Below, one piece after another: positions 1 through 7,801 of a stretch of 64,000 nucleotides of DNA (position 1 is its first letter; each line of letters starts with the position of its first letter). The notes under the pieces are model-generated. The model had not been told where the DNA came from, did no database searches, and saw only the letters and a list, made by a program, of their open reading frames with translations. The stretch lies in NCBI GenBank assembly GCA_000717735.1, contig JOBE01000012.1:65169-129168 (forward strand), read 5' to 3'. The DNA is from Streptomyces griseoluteus (GTDB lineage: Bacteria > Actinomycetota > Actinomycetes > Streptomycetales > Streptomycetaceae). Made by a program: the position numbers and the translations under genes.

Positions 1-42
1 CACCTCGCCACGGTGATCGAGCAGCTCGAGCTCCACACATGA
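1..42 (+). CDS. 3' end of an unidentified gene
   Basis: The window opens inside a reading frame that ends HLATVIEQLELHT and a TGA. It is followed within five bases by a strong terminator hairpin, which is what makes a real gene end likely. Only 13 residues are visible, so no family can be named. Confidence 0.35.
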   Translation, partial: HLATVIEQLELHT

Positions 43-46
43 CATC

Positions 47-79
47 CCGCCGCCCTCCCCACACGCGGGAGGGCGGCGG
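47..79 (+). terminator. Rho-independent-type hairpin
   Basis: A perfect 13-bp stem (CCGCCGCCCTCCC at 47-59, its complement at 67-79) closes a 7-nt loop five bases after the first stop codon. There is no U-run, as is usual in Streptomyces. Confidence 0.65.
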
Positions 80-128
80 CGCTCCAGACCTCCTTCCGCC
101 CCCGTTCCCTGCAGGAGAACGCACGGCC

Positions 129-391
129 ATGCGCGTCGGCCAAGGCGGTGCCGAGGGACGCATAGCGGCCTATGTGGCTGCGCTGCTTGAGTGGTGGTGC
201 GACATGACCGAGGACCACGATGAGACTCGCTTTGGTCGACGGGCCCGTTGATCAGCGAGGCCAGCGGACCGCTGATCTACTTCCCCATGCGGTGGAGCAT
301 GGCCGAGGAGGCATCGGCCTACGCAGTAACCGTGGCGGAGTCCGTGGGGCTGGTCTGCTTCGACGTGCAGCAGAACCGGCTCAGGCCCTGA
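129..391 (+). pseudogene. Frameshifted remnant of a small conserved Streptomyces protein
   Basis: Two frames together look like the C-terminal two thirds of a roughly 115-residue Streptomyces protein of unknown function. The first frame carries RIAAYVAALLEWWCDMTED and the second carries ISEASGPLIYFPMRWSMAEE and ends RLRP at a TGA (389-391). The frames join at about 225-236 if one base is restored, giving D-E-T-R-L-W-S-T-G-P-L-I-S; without it the first frame stops at 249-251. The expected N-terminus (usually beginning M-S-Y-D/N-L-A-V-W) is absent, so the 5' end is lost as well. It lies beside insertion-sequence debris, which suggests decay after insertion or rearrangement. Family recognition is from memory of such proteins, not a search. 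Confidence 0.55.
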
Positions 392-418
392 GCGTGCCCA
401 CCCATCGGCGATAGCCGA

Positions 419-662
419 TCAGGGGGCGCGGCTACGCCGACGAAGGCAAGAAGTGTCGGCCTTGCTTTCGTAACGGCGGTGGAGCCTTCGGCAGCCAGGA
501 CACGGTTCTCTCCACTACCCAGCGGTGTCGGCCCAGCCGCTGCGAGGACTCGGCGCCCGGGCGGGCGATGTGGTGGCGGATGCCCCGCTTGCGGAGCAAT
601 CGGCGCAGGTGATCGTCGTCGTAGCCCTTGTCCGCATGCAGCTTCGCTGGCTTCCGACGCCG
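419..662 (-). pseudogene. IS5-family transposase, C-terminal fragment with a frameshift
   Basis: The minus strand encodes KLHADKGYDDDHLRRLLRKR followed by IRHHIAR and QRLGRHRWVVERTVSWL. This is the C-terminal DDE part of IS5-type transposases (the DKGYD Asp and the WVVERT Glu are catalytic in that family). After SWL the expected A-G-x-R-R-L-x-R-R-Y-E sequence continues only in another frame (RLHRRYESKAD), so a small deletion near 490 has broken the gene. The N-terminal half is missing. No terminal inverted repeats were found. Non-functional. Confidence 0.75.
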
Positions 663-669
663 AGGCCCG

Positions 670-870
670 CGGCGGGAGTTCCTCCATCTCGCGATCGTGC
701 TGGAGTGCCTCAGCCGCAGGGTCGTTGGCTGGTCCATCGCCGAGCACATGCGCACCAACCTGGTCGCCGACTCACCGCAGACGGCGGTCTCGACCCGGGG
801 CGGGCTGCCGTTGCCGTCGGCATCTGGTCGATCGCGGTGACCGGGTAGCGTTCATGCGGACCGAAGTGTG
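670..870 (+). pseudogene. IS3-family transposase (ORFB/rve) fragment
   Basis: The plus strand reads FLHLAIVLECLSRRVVGWSI, then AEHMRTNLVADS, the second-Asp region of IS3-type integrase-core transposases (normally D-x-x-S-R-R-V-V-G-W). The catalytic Asp is replaced by Glu here. Further on, a shifted frame gives HLVDRGDRV, resembling the family motif H-S-D-R-G-x-Q-Y. The fragment abuts the oppositely oriented IS5 remnant, so two elements have collapsed onto each other. It is truncated at both ends and frameshifted. Confidence 0.65.
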
Positions 871-871
871 G

Positions 872-1330
872 TCATAGACGAGGCCCTGCCGTAAGGGTGA
901 GTATGGCGATGACGATTTTTCCGTTCTCGGTCTCCTCGACGGACCAGGCACTGGCGAGGCTGTCCACGATGAACAGGCCGCGCCCGCTTGCAGCCACCGT
1001 CCCTTCGCCAACAGATGAGTTCGAAGGTCGGACGGGGACGGCGGTGATGTCGGCCCCGCGGTCGGCGACGCCCAATGCCGCACCGAACTCGTAGGCTTCA
1101 ACCCTGATGAGGAGCGCACCGCTGGTGTGCTGGATGGCATTGGCGATGAGCTCGCTGGCCACCAGCATGGCGTCGAAGAGCTGATCCTCCGCCTTGCCGT
1201 CCAGGACGTCGGCCAGGACGGTACGGGCGGCGCGCTGCGGAGCATCGAGGCCGTCGAGCACCACATCACGCTGGATCAGCAGGTCTCCGAGGGTCCGGTC
1301 ATGCACCAGTTCGGCAGTTGTCGTGGGCAT
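872..1330 (-). CDS. ATP-binding protein, RsbW/SpoIIAB-like histidine-kinase-type ATPase
   Basis: The 152-residue protein is a stand-alone GHKL ATPase domain of the anti-sigma/regulatory kinase type common in Streptomyces. The N box is visible as ELIANAIQHT (about residues 65-74), a degenerate G1 box as DRGAD, and the G2 box as GRGLFIVDSLASAW near the C-terminus. Such proteins usually phosphorylate an anti-anti-sigma factor or sequester a sigma factor; no partner is adjacent. The start is ATG with GAGGAG seven bases upstream. It follows the APC permease by 28 bp on the same strand and may be cotranscribed. Its 3' end touches the IS3 debris, but the domain itself looks complete. Confidence 0.8.
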   Translation of the reverse strand: MPTTTAELVHDRTLGDLLIQRDVVLDGLDAPQRAARTVLADVLDGKAEDQLFDAMLVASELIANAIQHTSGALLIRVEAYEFGAALGVADRGADITAVPVRPSNSSVGEGTVAASGRGLFIVDSLASAWSVEETENGKIVIAILTLTAGPRL

Positions 1331-1358
1331 CGTCGTCTCCTCGCATCGGGAGGGATCG

Positions 1359-2729
1359 CTACACGGTGGCTCTGTCCGTGGCCGCGGTGTCGTCGTCGAA
1401 GGTCATCTCCGGTGCGGGTCGGCGGAAGCCCTTGGTCAGGACGGCCAGGTAGACGACGCCGATCGCCAGCCAGACGCCGCCGATCTGGAGTGCGACGTCA
1501 TCGAGCCTCGTGAGCAGGTAGAGGGAGACGCCGACTCCGACGGCGGGCATCACCAGGTACGAGAAGAGGTTGGGGGTGCGGCCGTCTCTGCGCTCTCGGA
1601 CCAGGTGGGCGATCACGCAGACGTTCACCAGGGCGAAGCCGAGGAAGGCGCCGAAGTTGATGAACGAGGTGGCTGTGGTCAGGTCGAGTTTCATGGCGAT
1701 GACACCGGCGGCCGCGGTCAGCAGCAGGTTCAGGACGGGTGTGCCGGTCTTCCCCGACAGTTTGCCGAAGACGGCCTTGGGCAGTGCGCCGTCGCGTCCC
1801 ATGACGTACATGAGGCGGGCGGCGGAGGCTTGCAGGGCGATGCAGGAGGCGATGGATCCGGCGATGGTGACGAAGTTGATCACCTCGGCGTACGTCTCGC
1901 CGCCGACCTGGACCTTCAGGTGGTAGGCGGCCGCGTCGACGTCGACGAACGTCGCGCCGGGGTGAACCAGCTGCATCACGAAGGACAGCACGATGAAGAT
2001 CGCTCCGGCGGCGATGACGCAGCCGATGATGCCGCGGCCGATCGTCCTCGCCCCGCCCCTGGCCTCCTCGCCCAGCGTGGAGACGGCGTCGAAGCCGAGG
2101 AAGGAGTACGCGGCGATGGCAGCGGCCGCAGTGACCGCGCCGATCGAAGTGCCGGAGTTCCACAGAGCGTCCGTGGCGGGGGCGGACGAGCCGCGCTCGC
2201 CGAGGAAGACGACACACAGAGTGGCGAAGAGGACCAGCGACCCCAGAGCGATGAACATCAGGACCTTGTTGACGCGGTCCGCGAGCTTCATACCGAAGAC
2301 GTTGATGACGGTGGTGATGCCCACCGAGACGATCAGCCAGACCCACTTGGGTATGTCAGGGAACTGGGCGTTGAAGTAGATCGCCGTGATCAGCCAGCCG
2401 ACCATCGGGATGAAGAAGTAGTCGAGCAGCATCGCCCAGCCGGACAGGAAACCGATGCGGCTGTCGAGCATCTTGCGGGCATAGGTGTAGACCGACCCCG
2501 CGCCGGGCACGGCGCGCGCCATCTTCGCGTAACTCAGCCCGGTGAGCAGCATCGCGAGGGTGGCGACGGCGAACGCGGTCGGGGCCACCCCGCCGCTGGT
2601 GGCGGCGACCACACCGAACATGGTGACGACGATGCCAGGGGAGATGTACGCCAGGCCGAACAGGACGACGGAGAAGAGGCTCAGGTCGCCCTTCAGTCTC
2701 ATGCTCTTCCCAGTGGTCTCGCTGTTCAT
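1359..2729 (-). CDS. APC-superfamily amino acid/polyamine permease
   Basis: The 456-residue integral membrane protein has about 12 hydrophobic segments. The N-terminal segment SLFSVVLFGLAYISPGIVV has the helix-breaking S/P-G motif of APC transporters, followed by MARAVPGAGSVYTYARKML, also characteristic. I chose the ATG at 2729 because it overlaps the stop of the upstream nitrilase gene (ATGA), although the open frame runs further upstream. The overlap implies translational coupling. Import of an amine, amino acid or amide that the nitrilase-type enzyme processes is the simplest reading; the substrate is not predictable from sequence. Confidence 0.88.
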   Translation of the reverse strand: MNSETTGKSMRLKGDLSLFSVVLFGLAYISPGIVVTMFGVVAATSGGVAPTAFAVATLAMLLTGLSYAKMARAVPGAGSVYTYARKMLDSRIGFLSGWAMLLDYFFIPMVGWLITAIYFNAQFPDIPKWVWLIVSVGITTVINVFGMKLADRVNKVLMFIALGSLVLFATLCVVFLGERGSSAPATDALWNSGTSIGAVTAAAAIAAYSFLGFDAVSTLGEEARGGARTIGRGIIGCVIAAGAIFIVLSFVMQLVHPGATFVDVDAAAYHLKVQVGGETYAEVINFVTIAGSIASCIALQASAARLMYVMGRDGALPKAVFGKLSGKTGTPVLNLLLTAAAGVIAMKLDLTTATSFINFGAFLGFALVNVCVIAHLVRERRDGRTPNLFSYLVMPAVGVGVSLYLLTRLDDVALQIGGVWLAIGVVYLAVLTKGFRRPAPEMTFDDDTAATDRATV

Positions 2730-3604
2730 CGTCGTGGCTCCTCGGTGGTGTGGGCGGCGTTCCAGGTGGCGGGGTCGATGCGGCCCCCGTACAGCGGGAG
2801 GTCGAGGGCTGGGTCGCCGGGGCGGAATTGGTCCCAGATCCGGTTGAGGCCGGCGGTGCCGTAGCGGCGGACGTTGCTGACCTCGTCGAGATCGATGACG
2901 TCGGTGAGGGTGGAGTCGCCGGCATCGACCGTTTCGGCGCGCACCGTGCCCTGGGGGTCGATGACGAGGCTGCGGCCGATCCCGGAGGGGGCAGCGGAAT
3001 TGACGCTGGCGACGAAGACCTGATTGGCGATGGCGTTGGCTCGATTGAGGACGACTTCTTGTGCGCGGTCGCTCGTCGGCGTGCGGACCACGTTGACGAT
3101 CAGCTCGGCGCCCATCCAGGCCAGGTGGCGGGAGATCTCCGGGAACCAGGTGTCGTAGCAGATGGACAGTCCGATGCGGCCGACCCCGGCGAGGTCGACG
3201 ACCTCGAACCGGTTGCCGGGTGCGGTCGTCTCGTACGGGCGCCACGGACAGATCTTGCGATACGCGGCGAGGCGCTCACCCTGTGGCGAATAGACCGGTG
3301 TCGTGTTGTGGACGCGGTCCCCGGCGCCTCGCTCGTAGACGCTGCCGGGTACCAGCCAGATGCCCAGATCCCCCGCGAGCTCGGCGAAGACCGCGTCGCG
3401 TTTGCCGTCGAGCGGCTCGGCCGCCTTCTCCGGGTCGGCCGGGACGCCGGGGGCGCTCTCGCCGAGGTGCAGTTCGGGGTAGACGACGAGGGCGCCAGGT
3501 GCGCGCAGTTTCACACGCCGCTCTACGTCGGCGGTAAAGCCTGCGAGGTCGTCGGCCGGGCGACCGGGCGCCTGGGCGAGGATCAGGGGCAGGGGGCGGG
3601 CCAT
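2726..3604 (-). CDS. Carbon-nitrogen hydrolase (nitrilase superfamily amidase)
   Basis: The 292-residue soluble enzyme has the full nitrilase-superfamily triad: Glu in VVYPELHLGE, Lys in AAYRKICPW and Cys in LSICYDTWFPE. The family hydrolyses C-N bonds of amides, nitriles or N-carbamoyl compounds. The YRK-x-x-P-W context with following P-Y-E and G-N resembles aliphatic amidase/formamidase-type members more than nitrilases, but this is only a motif comparison. I chose the ATG giving MARPLPLILAQ; the frame is open further upstream but without coding character. It is the first gene of a unit with the APC permease (4-nt overlap), so uptake and hydrolysis of a small amide-type nitrogen source is a reasonable inference. 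Confidence 0.88.
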   Translation of the reverse strand: MARPLPLILAQAPGRPADDLAGFTADVERRVKLRAPGALVVYPELHLGESAPGVPADPEKAAEPLDGKRDAVFAELAGDLGIWLVPGSVYERGAGDRVHNTTPVYSPQGERLAAYRKICPWRPYETTAPGNRFEVVDLAGVGRIGLSICYDTWFPEISRHLAWMGAELIVNVVRTPTSDRAQEVVLNRANAIANQVFVASVNSAAPSGIGRSLVIDPQGTVRAETVDAGDSTLTDVIDLDEVSNVRRYGTAGLNRIWDQFRPGDPALDLPLYGGRIDPATWNAAHTTEEPRR

Positions 3605-4077
3605 GCGGGAACACCAGCCAATCGAAGGGTGCATTTTACCCGGAGATGTCGACGGAGATTCGGGCTCCGATAACCAAAAATTCCGGTGAAATAAGAATGC
3701 GGCCAATCAGCCATAGCCTCAAATACTTGGAAGGGTTGATTATCATGCCCTTGAGGCATGAAGGTGCCATGCTTCCCGCGTCTCCCGAGGGACCACCGCC
3801 ACGGAGATCCGAGCACTGCGCTCATTCCTGAGCATCGTGGGGACCGTTCCGCCACCGAGGCCGCAGTCGATGCACTGACCGCCGGCCGTGCCATGCGGAT
3901 CACCGCGGTGGCGCCGCCCATCACCATCACCGGCATGATCACGCTGTTCCTGGCCACCTGGGGTCCGGGTGCACCCGCCTCACCATACCGACGAGTAATG
4001 GTTAGATCGCACGGTGTAATCAGTAACGATCTCAGCGCACACCTTGCGTCACGGCTCGTAACCTCTAGCCTCCGTGC
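3605..4077. other. Divergent intergenic region without a supported gene
   Basis: This 473-bp stretch separates the nitrilase and the unknown gene at 4078. It is less GC-rich than its surroundings (notably 3650-3745), as expected for promoters in both directions. Open frames exist but lack third-position GC bias or recognisable motifs. The only clear structure is the dyad at 3743-3761. Confidence 0.5.
3743..3761. promoter_or_regulatory. Inverted repeat, possible operator of the nitrilase-permease unit
   Basis: TCATGCC - CTTGA - GGCATGA is a perfect 7-bp inverted repeat with a 5-nt spacer in the AT-richer part of the divergent region, about 140 bp upstream of the nitrilase start. It looks like a repressor site, but no regulator is adjacent. 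Confidence 0.35.
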
Positions 4078-5034
4078 ATGGCATTTCTCTCAAGTCGCCG
4101 CAGACGGGCACGTCTTTCCCTGGAACTCGACGACGCTGCCCTCGGCCGGCTGCTGAAGTCCCTTCGGTCGACGCCGAATACGGGCGCGATCGGGACGACG
4201 GACCTGTACATGGCCCAGATATCCCGTCTCTTGAACCAGAGCCGGGCCGACTGGGACCGCCGCACCCATCAGCTCTCCGTGCTGGCGTACCGCCTGTCCG
4301 AATCGCACGGGCCCCGCGCCTGGGCCTCTCGTGAGCCGCGCAACGCGAGCGCGCTCGTCCTCTCCGCTTGGGCGCAGCTCGAACGCGGACGTTCCCGGGG
4401 GTATCTGGAGGACGCGGCCGGCATCGCCGGCAGCTGTCTGCGCGCCGCCGAATCGGCGCCGGAGGACCCCACTCCCTGGGTGGTCATGCTGGGGCTCTCG
4501 CGGCTGGAGCGCCGCAGTCAGCCGGAGGTGTTCGGCCTGTGGAACGAGGTACTGACCCGCGACCGCTGGAACCGCGAGGCGTACCTGAGCATGCTGCGCT
4601 ATCTGGGGCCGGAGGAGATGGGATCGCGCAGCCAGGTACTGGACTTCGTCGACGCGGTCCGCGCCCGCATACCCACGAACGCGCCCTGCGCGGCCACCGA
4701 GCTCACCGCCCAGGTTCTGCAGTACCACTCCGTCCTCGCCCTGGGCGGAGTCGAGGCGCTGATGGCACGCAACCACTGGTCCCGCGCATCGGCCGCCCAG
4801 GCCCTCGACCGTGCGGCACACCCGTGGGCCCAGCCCGGGTTCTTCCACCACGCGGCGGCCCTCGCCGACCTGAACCTGCTGGCCTACGCACTGACGGCCG
4901 CCGAGCGGCGCCGCGAGGCCCGTCCGGTCTTCGAGGCGATCAACGGTACGGTCGCGGCCTGGCCCTGGAGCGTCGGAGGCGACCCGGTGTCCGAGTTCGA
5001 GAAGGCACGGAGCAGGAGCGGGACCGGCACGTGA
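4078..5034 (+). CDS. Conserved hypothetical protein with helical repeats
   Basis: I do not recognise a named family for this 318-residue protein. It has no signal peptide or membrane segment. Its Ala/Leu/Arg-rich helical pattern (for example ALVLSAWAQLERGRSRGYLE and [20 protein letters not shown]) resembles TPR-like hairpin repeats, and its coding bias is typical of the genome. The ATG at 4078 is the first in frame; no strong Shine-Dalgarno sequence precedes it. It stands alone, transcribed away from the nitrilase. Confidence 0.7.
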   Translation: MAFLSSRRRRARLSLELDDAALGRLLKSLRSTPNTGAIGTTDLYMAQISRLLNQSRADWDRRTHQLSVLAYRLSESHGPRAWASREPRNASALVLSAWAQLERGRSRGYLEDAAGIAGSCLRAAESAPEDPTPWVVMLGLSRLERRSQPEVFGLWNEVLTRDRWNREAYLSMLRYLGPEEMGSRSQVLDFVDAVRARIPTNAPCAATELTAQVLQYHSVLALGGVEALMARNHWSRASAAQALDRAAHPWAQPGFFHHAAALADLNLLAYALTAAERRREARPVFEAINGTVAAWPWSVGGDPVSEFEKARSRSGTGT

Positions 5035-5746
5035 GTTGCGGGGACCCCCCCCACCCCTCGGCGAGGCCGGCCGGACAACTCCTGACGGCGGAGCAACGTG
5101 GGAGGGGGGACATCAACCGCGGATGATCTCCCCGGCCTCGGGGGGTCCTTCTCGCCATGAGACGTCGGACATGACGCCACGGGCCGCCGGCCGTCATGCG
5201 CCCTACGATCTCGCAGGGGATGCTTGAGTAGCGTGATCGTCCGTTGCCGGGAGACACCCGGCGCCGTTCACGTGCGTCACGTGCCCACAGCAACGCACGC
5301 TGGACGACCTCGCGGCAGGCGGCCGCCTTGCACCACGTCAATGTCTCGGCCGCCGTCACCGCCGCGCCCGTTGACGCCTCGGACCTCCGCCGTCTGGCTG
5401 TAGAGCCGGTGTACCAACGCCTCAACGGTCAGGGGTGGGCACAGCCGAATCGATGCAGGTCAGCGCCACCAGGTAGACAACTTCATGACGTACGTGCCGG
5501 GATCGTCGGCCTCGACGATCCGGGGGAGCGAGCCGCCCTCACGCAGGGGCGTGACATAGCGGGTCGCTGCGACGTCTGTAAGCATGTTTCGAAGCTATCC
5601 ATCATTCCGGCTTGCGATCGAAGGGGCTCGACGCCGCCCCTCGACCCCTGGCACGCCGGACACTGCCCCACCCTTTTCTCCCCCGGCTCCGACGTCTCGC
5701 GTCGGGCCTCGACGTCGTACCGGAGGAGAGGGCGGGCCGTACGGGG
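5035..5746. other. Gene-poor stretch with decayed coding remnants
   Basis: The 712 bp between two convergent genes hold no intact gene. The only recognisable element is the hipA-like fragment at 5460-5585. Neighbouring sequence (about 5200-5450, minus strand) has some coding-like bias but stops and frame changes, consistent with an eroded gene. Confidence 0.5.
5460..5585 (-). pseudogene. HipA-family kinase, N-terminal fragment
   Basis: Starting at an ATG, the minus strand encodes MLTDVAATRYVTPLREGGSL, then PRIVEADDPGTYVMKLSTWW, ending in TGA after 41 residues. This matches the N-terminus of the HipA-like kinases common in Streptomyces, in which T-R-Y-V-T-P-L-R-E-G-G-S-L-P and the D-x-G-T-Y-V-x-K segment are strongly conserved and are followed by about 200 more residues. 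Here the protein is cut right after the conserved Lys. The rest of the kinase domain is not found downstream. Recognition is from family knowledge. Confidence 0.6.
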
Positions 5747-7411
5747 TCAGGCGGTGGTGCAGGCGGCGCCGTCGAGAGTGAAGGACGACGGGGCCGGGTT
5801 CGTCGTGCCCTTGGTGGCGATGAAGCCGAGCGTGACGGAGCCGGACGGGGCGATCGTGTGGGTGTAGGACACGGCGGAGACGCTGACCGTGCCGCCGGTC
5901 TGCACGGCGGTGCCGCCCCACATGGTGCTGACGGTCTGGCCCGCGCCGTAGGAGAAGCCCAGCGTCCAGCCGTTGACGGGGACGGTTCCGGTGTTGCGGA
6001 CGGTGATCTCGCCCTGGAAGCCGCCCGGCCATTCGCCGACGACGCGGTAGCCGACGGCGCAGCGGGCGCCGGGGGTGCCGTCGCCCGCCTCGGTGGTGAC
6101 GTCCACCGTCGCGGAACGGGCCGAGCGGTTGCCCGCCGCGTCACGGGCGTAGACGGCGAAGGTGTACGCCGTGTCGGCGGCGAGCCCCGTCACGGTGACC
6201 TGGGTGGTCGTGGAGGACGCGACCTTCGTGTCGGTGTCGCCGCTGACGCGGACGACGTCGTATCCCGCGACACCGACGTCGTCGGTGGCGGCGGCCCAGG
6301 TGAGGGTCGCGGAGTCGGCGGTCAGCGCGGCGGCGGTCGGCGTGCCCGGGGCGGTGGGCGGCGCCGTGTCGCCCGGGGCGCCGCCGAAGACCGCGGCCTC
6401 CCGGGAGGTCTGGGCGATTCCGTTCGCGCCGTGGAAGATGCGCTCGCCCCAGGCGCTGAGGCGGCTCGGGTCGAAGTCGACGGCGAGGTCGAGGATCGGG
6501 TCGGTGTTGCCGCTCCAGGACCAGGCGAGGTAGCCGAGGTCGAGCTGCTCGGCGGCGGCCATCATGGTGTCCTCGTCGGGGTCCCCCCACTGGTCGGCCG
6601 GGCCGCCGAACTCACCGATGAGGATGGGCAGTCGGGCGGCCACGAAGGCGTTCAGGTAGTCGGTGATCTCCTGCGCGGTGTCGAAGACGCTGTACATGTG
6701 GATGGAGAAGATCAGGTTGCCGGTGGGGTCGGCGTCGTAGACGGACCGGGCGTTGGCCTTCATGACGCCCTGCCAGTCCTGGCCCCAGTTGGGCGCGTCC
6801 ACCATGATCGTGTGCTGGAACCCCGCGGCCCTCAGCTTCTTCACGGCGGCGGTCGTGGGCTCGGTCCAGCCGGCCGGGTCGGTGTTGCCCCAGGGCTCGT
6901 TGCCGATGTTGACGATGACGTAGTCCTCTTGCCCCGCGAGTACGCCCTTGAGACCGATCCAGTAGTCGGCGGCGTGGTCGAGCGTGCCGGCGGCGGCGTC
7001 CTCGCCGTAGCCGGTGGTGTCGTGGACCTCCAGGACGCAGATCAGCCGGTGGGTCTTGCAGTCGGCGACGACGGCGGCCACGTCGGCGGGGCTGTTCTCG
7101 GACCAGCGGTGGCCGTCGGAGAGGACGACCCGGACGCTGTTGGCACCCAGTGCCTTGAGGTCGGCCAGTGACTGCGTCTCGCCCGGGTACCAGGTGTGGG
7201 CGTGGTTGACGCCGCGCATCACGAAGTCGTGGCCGTTCGCTTCGAGCAGGCGCCCGTCACTGACGTGCAGGCCCGCTGCCAGGGGCGCGGCCGTCCGCGC
7301 GTGCGCCGTGGCCGCGCCGAGGGCGCCCATGAGGGCGAACCCGATGAGGGTCGCAAGCCCTGTCAGCAGGGCGAGGGCCGTGCGGGGGCGTGCCGTGCTT
7401 CTCGTTCTCAC
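5747..7411 (-). CDS. Secreted GH5 glycoside hydrolase (mannanase-like) with FN3 and CBM2
   Basis: The 554-residue exoenzyme has four parts: a signal peptide (about 1-38, ending A-T-A-H-A), a GH5 catalytic domain (about 45-335), a fibronectin III linker domain (about 350-440) and a C-terminal CBM2 (about 450-554). The acid/base Glu is in VNIGNEPWG (about E172) and the nucleophile in LIGEFGG (about E267). The opening MRGVNHAHTWYPGETQSLAD is typical of subfamily GH5_8 beta-mannanases such as Streptomyces ManA, so mannan is the likelier substrate; cellulose is the alternative. I chose the GTG at 7411 because GGAG precedes it and it starts the signal peptide. A perfect CebR-type box lies 63 bp upstream. 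Confidence 0.85.
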   Translation of the reverse strand: MRTRSTARPRTALALLTGLATLIGFALMGALGAATAHARTAAPLAAGLHVSDGRLLEANGHDFVMRGVNHAHTWYPGETQSLADLKALGANSVRVVLSDGHRWSENSPADVAAVVADCKTHRLICVLEVHDTTGYGEDAAAGTLDHAADYWIGLKGVLAGQEDYVIVNIGNEPWGNTDPAGWTEPTTAAVKKLRAAGFQHTIMVDAPNWGQDWQGVMKANARSVYDADPTGNLIFSIHMYSVFDTAQEITDYLNAFVAARLPILIGEFGGPADQWGDPDEDTMMAAAEQLDLGYLAWSWSGNTDPILDLAVDFDPSRLSAWGERIFHGANGIAQTSREAAVFGGAPGDTAPPTAPGTPTAAALTADSATLTWAAATDDVGVAGYDVVRVSGDTDTKVASSTTTQVTVTGLAADTAYTFAVYARDAAGNRSARSATVDVTTEAGDGTPGARCAVGYRVVGEWPGGFQGEITVRNTGTVPVNGWTLGFSYGAGQTVSTMWGGTAVQTGGTVSVSAVSYTHTIAPSGSVTLGFIATKGTTNPAPSSFTLDGAACTTA

Positions 7412-7473
7412 TTCGACTCCAGAAAGGTCTGCGCCGTGGGGTACCGGAAACCGGGCGGGACTCCCGTCGAGCG

Positions 7474-7487
7474 TGGGAGCGCTCCCA
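7474..7487. promoter_or_regulatory. CebR-type operator
   Basis: TGGGAGCGCTCCCA is an exact 14-bp palindrome identical to the established binding consensus of CebR, the LacI-family cello-oligosaccharide repressor of Streptomyces. It lies 63 bp upstream of the GH5 start, in position to control that gene. cebR itself is not in the window. Confidence 0.85.
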
Positions 7488-7542
7488 TACAGCCATCGCG
7501 TCGCGGGCACGTCAACCCCCGCGGCACGGATTGACACACCTT

Positions 7543-7553
7543 CGAAAGTTTCG
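7543..7553. promoter_or_regulatory. BxlR-like operator, CGAAAGTTTCG
   Basis: CGAAA-G-TTTCG is a 5-bp inverted repeat around one base, the type of site described for xylan/xylobiose LacI regulators (BxlR group). It falls between a TTGACA (7531-7536) and ACAGTA on the plus strand with 17-bp spacing, so it could also act on transcription toward the esterase gene. Related sequences occur at 14371-14410 and inside bxlR. Confidence 0.6.
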
Positions 7554-7679
7554 ACAGTAACCTCCGTGCCACTACACCCGGACCTCCCCATCGGTTCACG
7601 CATTCGGCTTCCCGATCGGCGGCACACAGCCCTTCACCTGGGATGTCATCTCCGCCCTGCAGGATCCATCAGCGCAAAC

Positions 7680-7701
7680 CTTTCGCTTCCGCCGACGAAA
7701 G
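7680..7701. promoter_or_regulatory. Spaced inverted repeat CTTTCG-N10-CGAAAG upstream of the esterase
   Basis: CTTTCG (7680-7685) and CGAAAG (7696-7701) are perfect 6-bp arms one helical turn apart, immediately before a TTGACA (7705-7710). The same half-sites occur in the bxl promoter. This is probably an operator for the acetylxylan esterase gene. Confidence 0.5.
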
Positions 7702-7801
7702 TATTGACATGAACTCACCAAAGGGCGCACTGTTCGCCCGCGGCGGACCTCACGGAGGCGCCGCACCGCCCTGAGACCCGTCGACGAGGAGGACCACCCC
7801 G

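Noticed and set aside
3758..4156. A 132-codon frame in the nitrilase upstream region
   Set aside because: Hydrophobic stretch MRITAVAPPITITGMITLFL is suggestive but codon bias is poor, there is no ribosome-binding site, and it overlaps the start of the gene at 4078.
4940..5425. Cys/Arg-rich minus-strand frame resembling a WhiB-type sequence at first sight
   Set aside because: The Cys spacing does not fit WhiB (no C-x2-C plus outer Cys) and the frame runs into the antisense of the gene at 4078.
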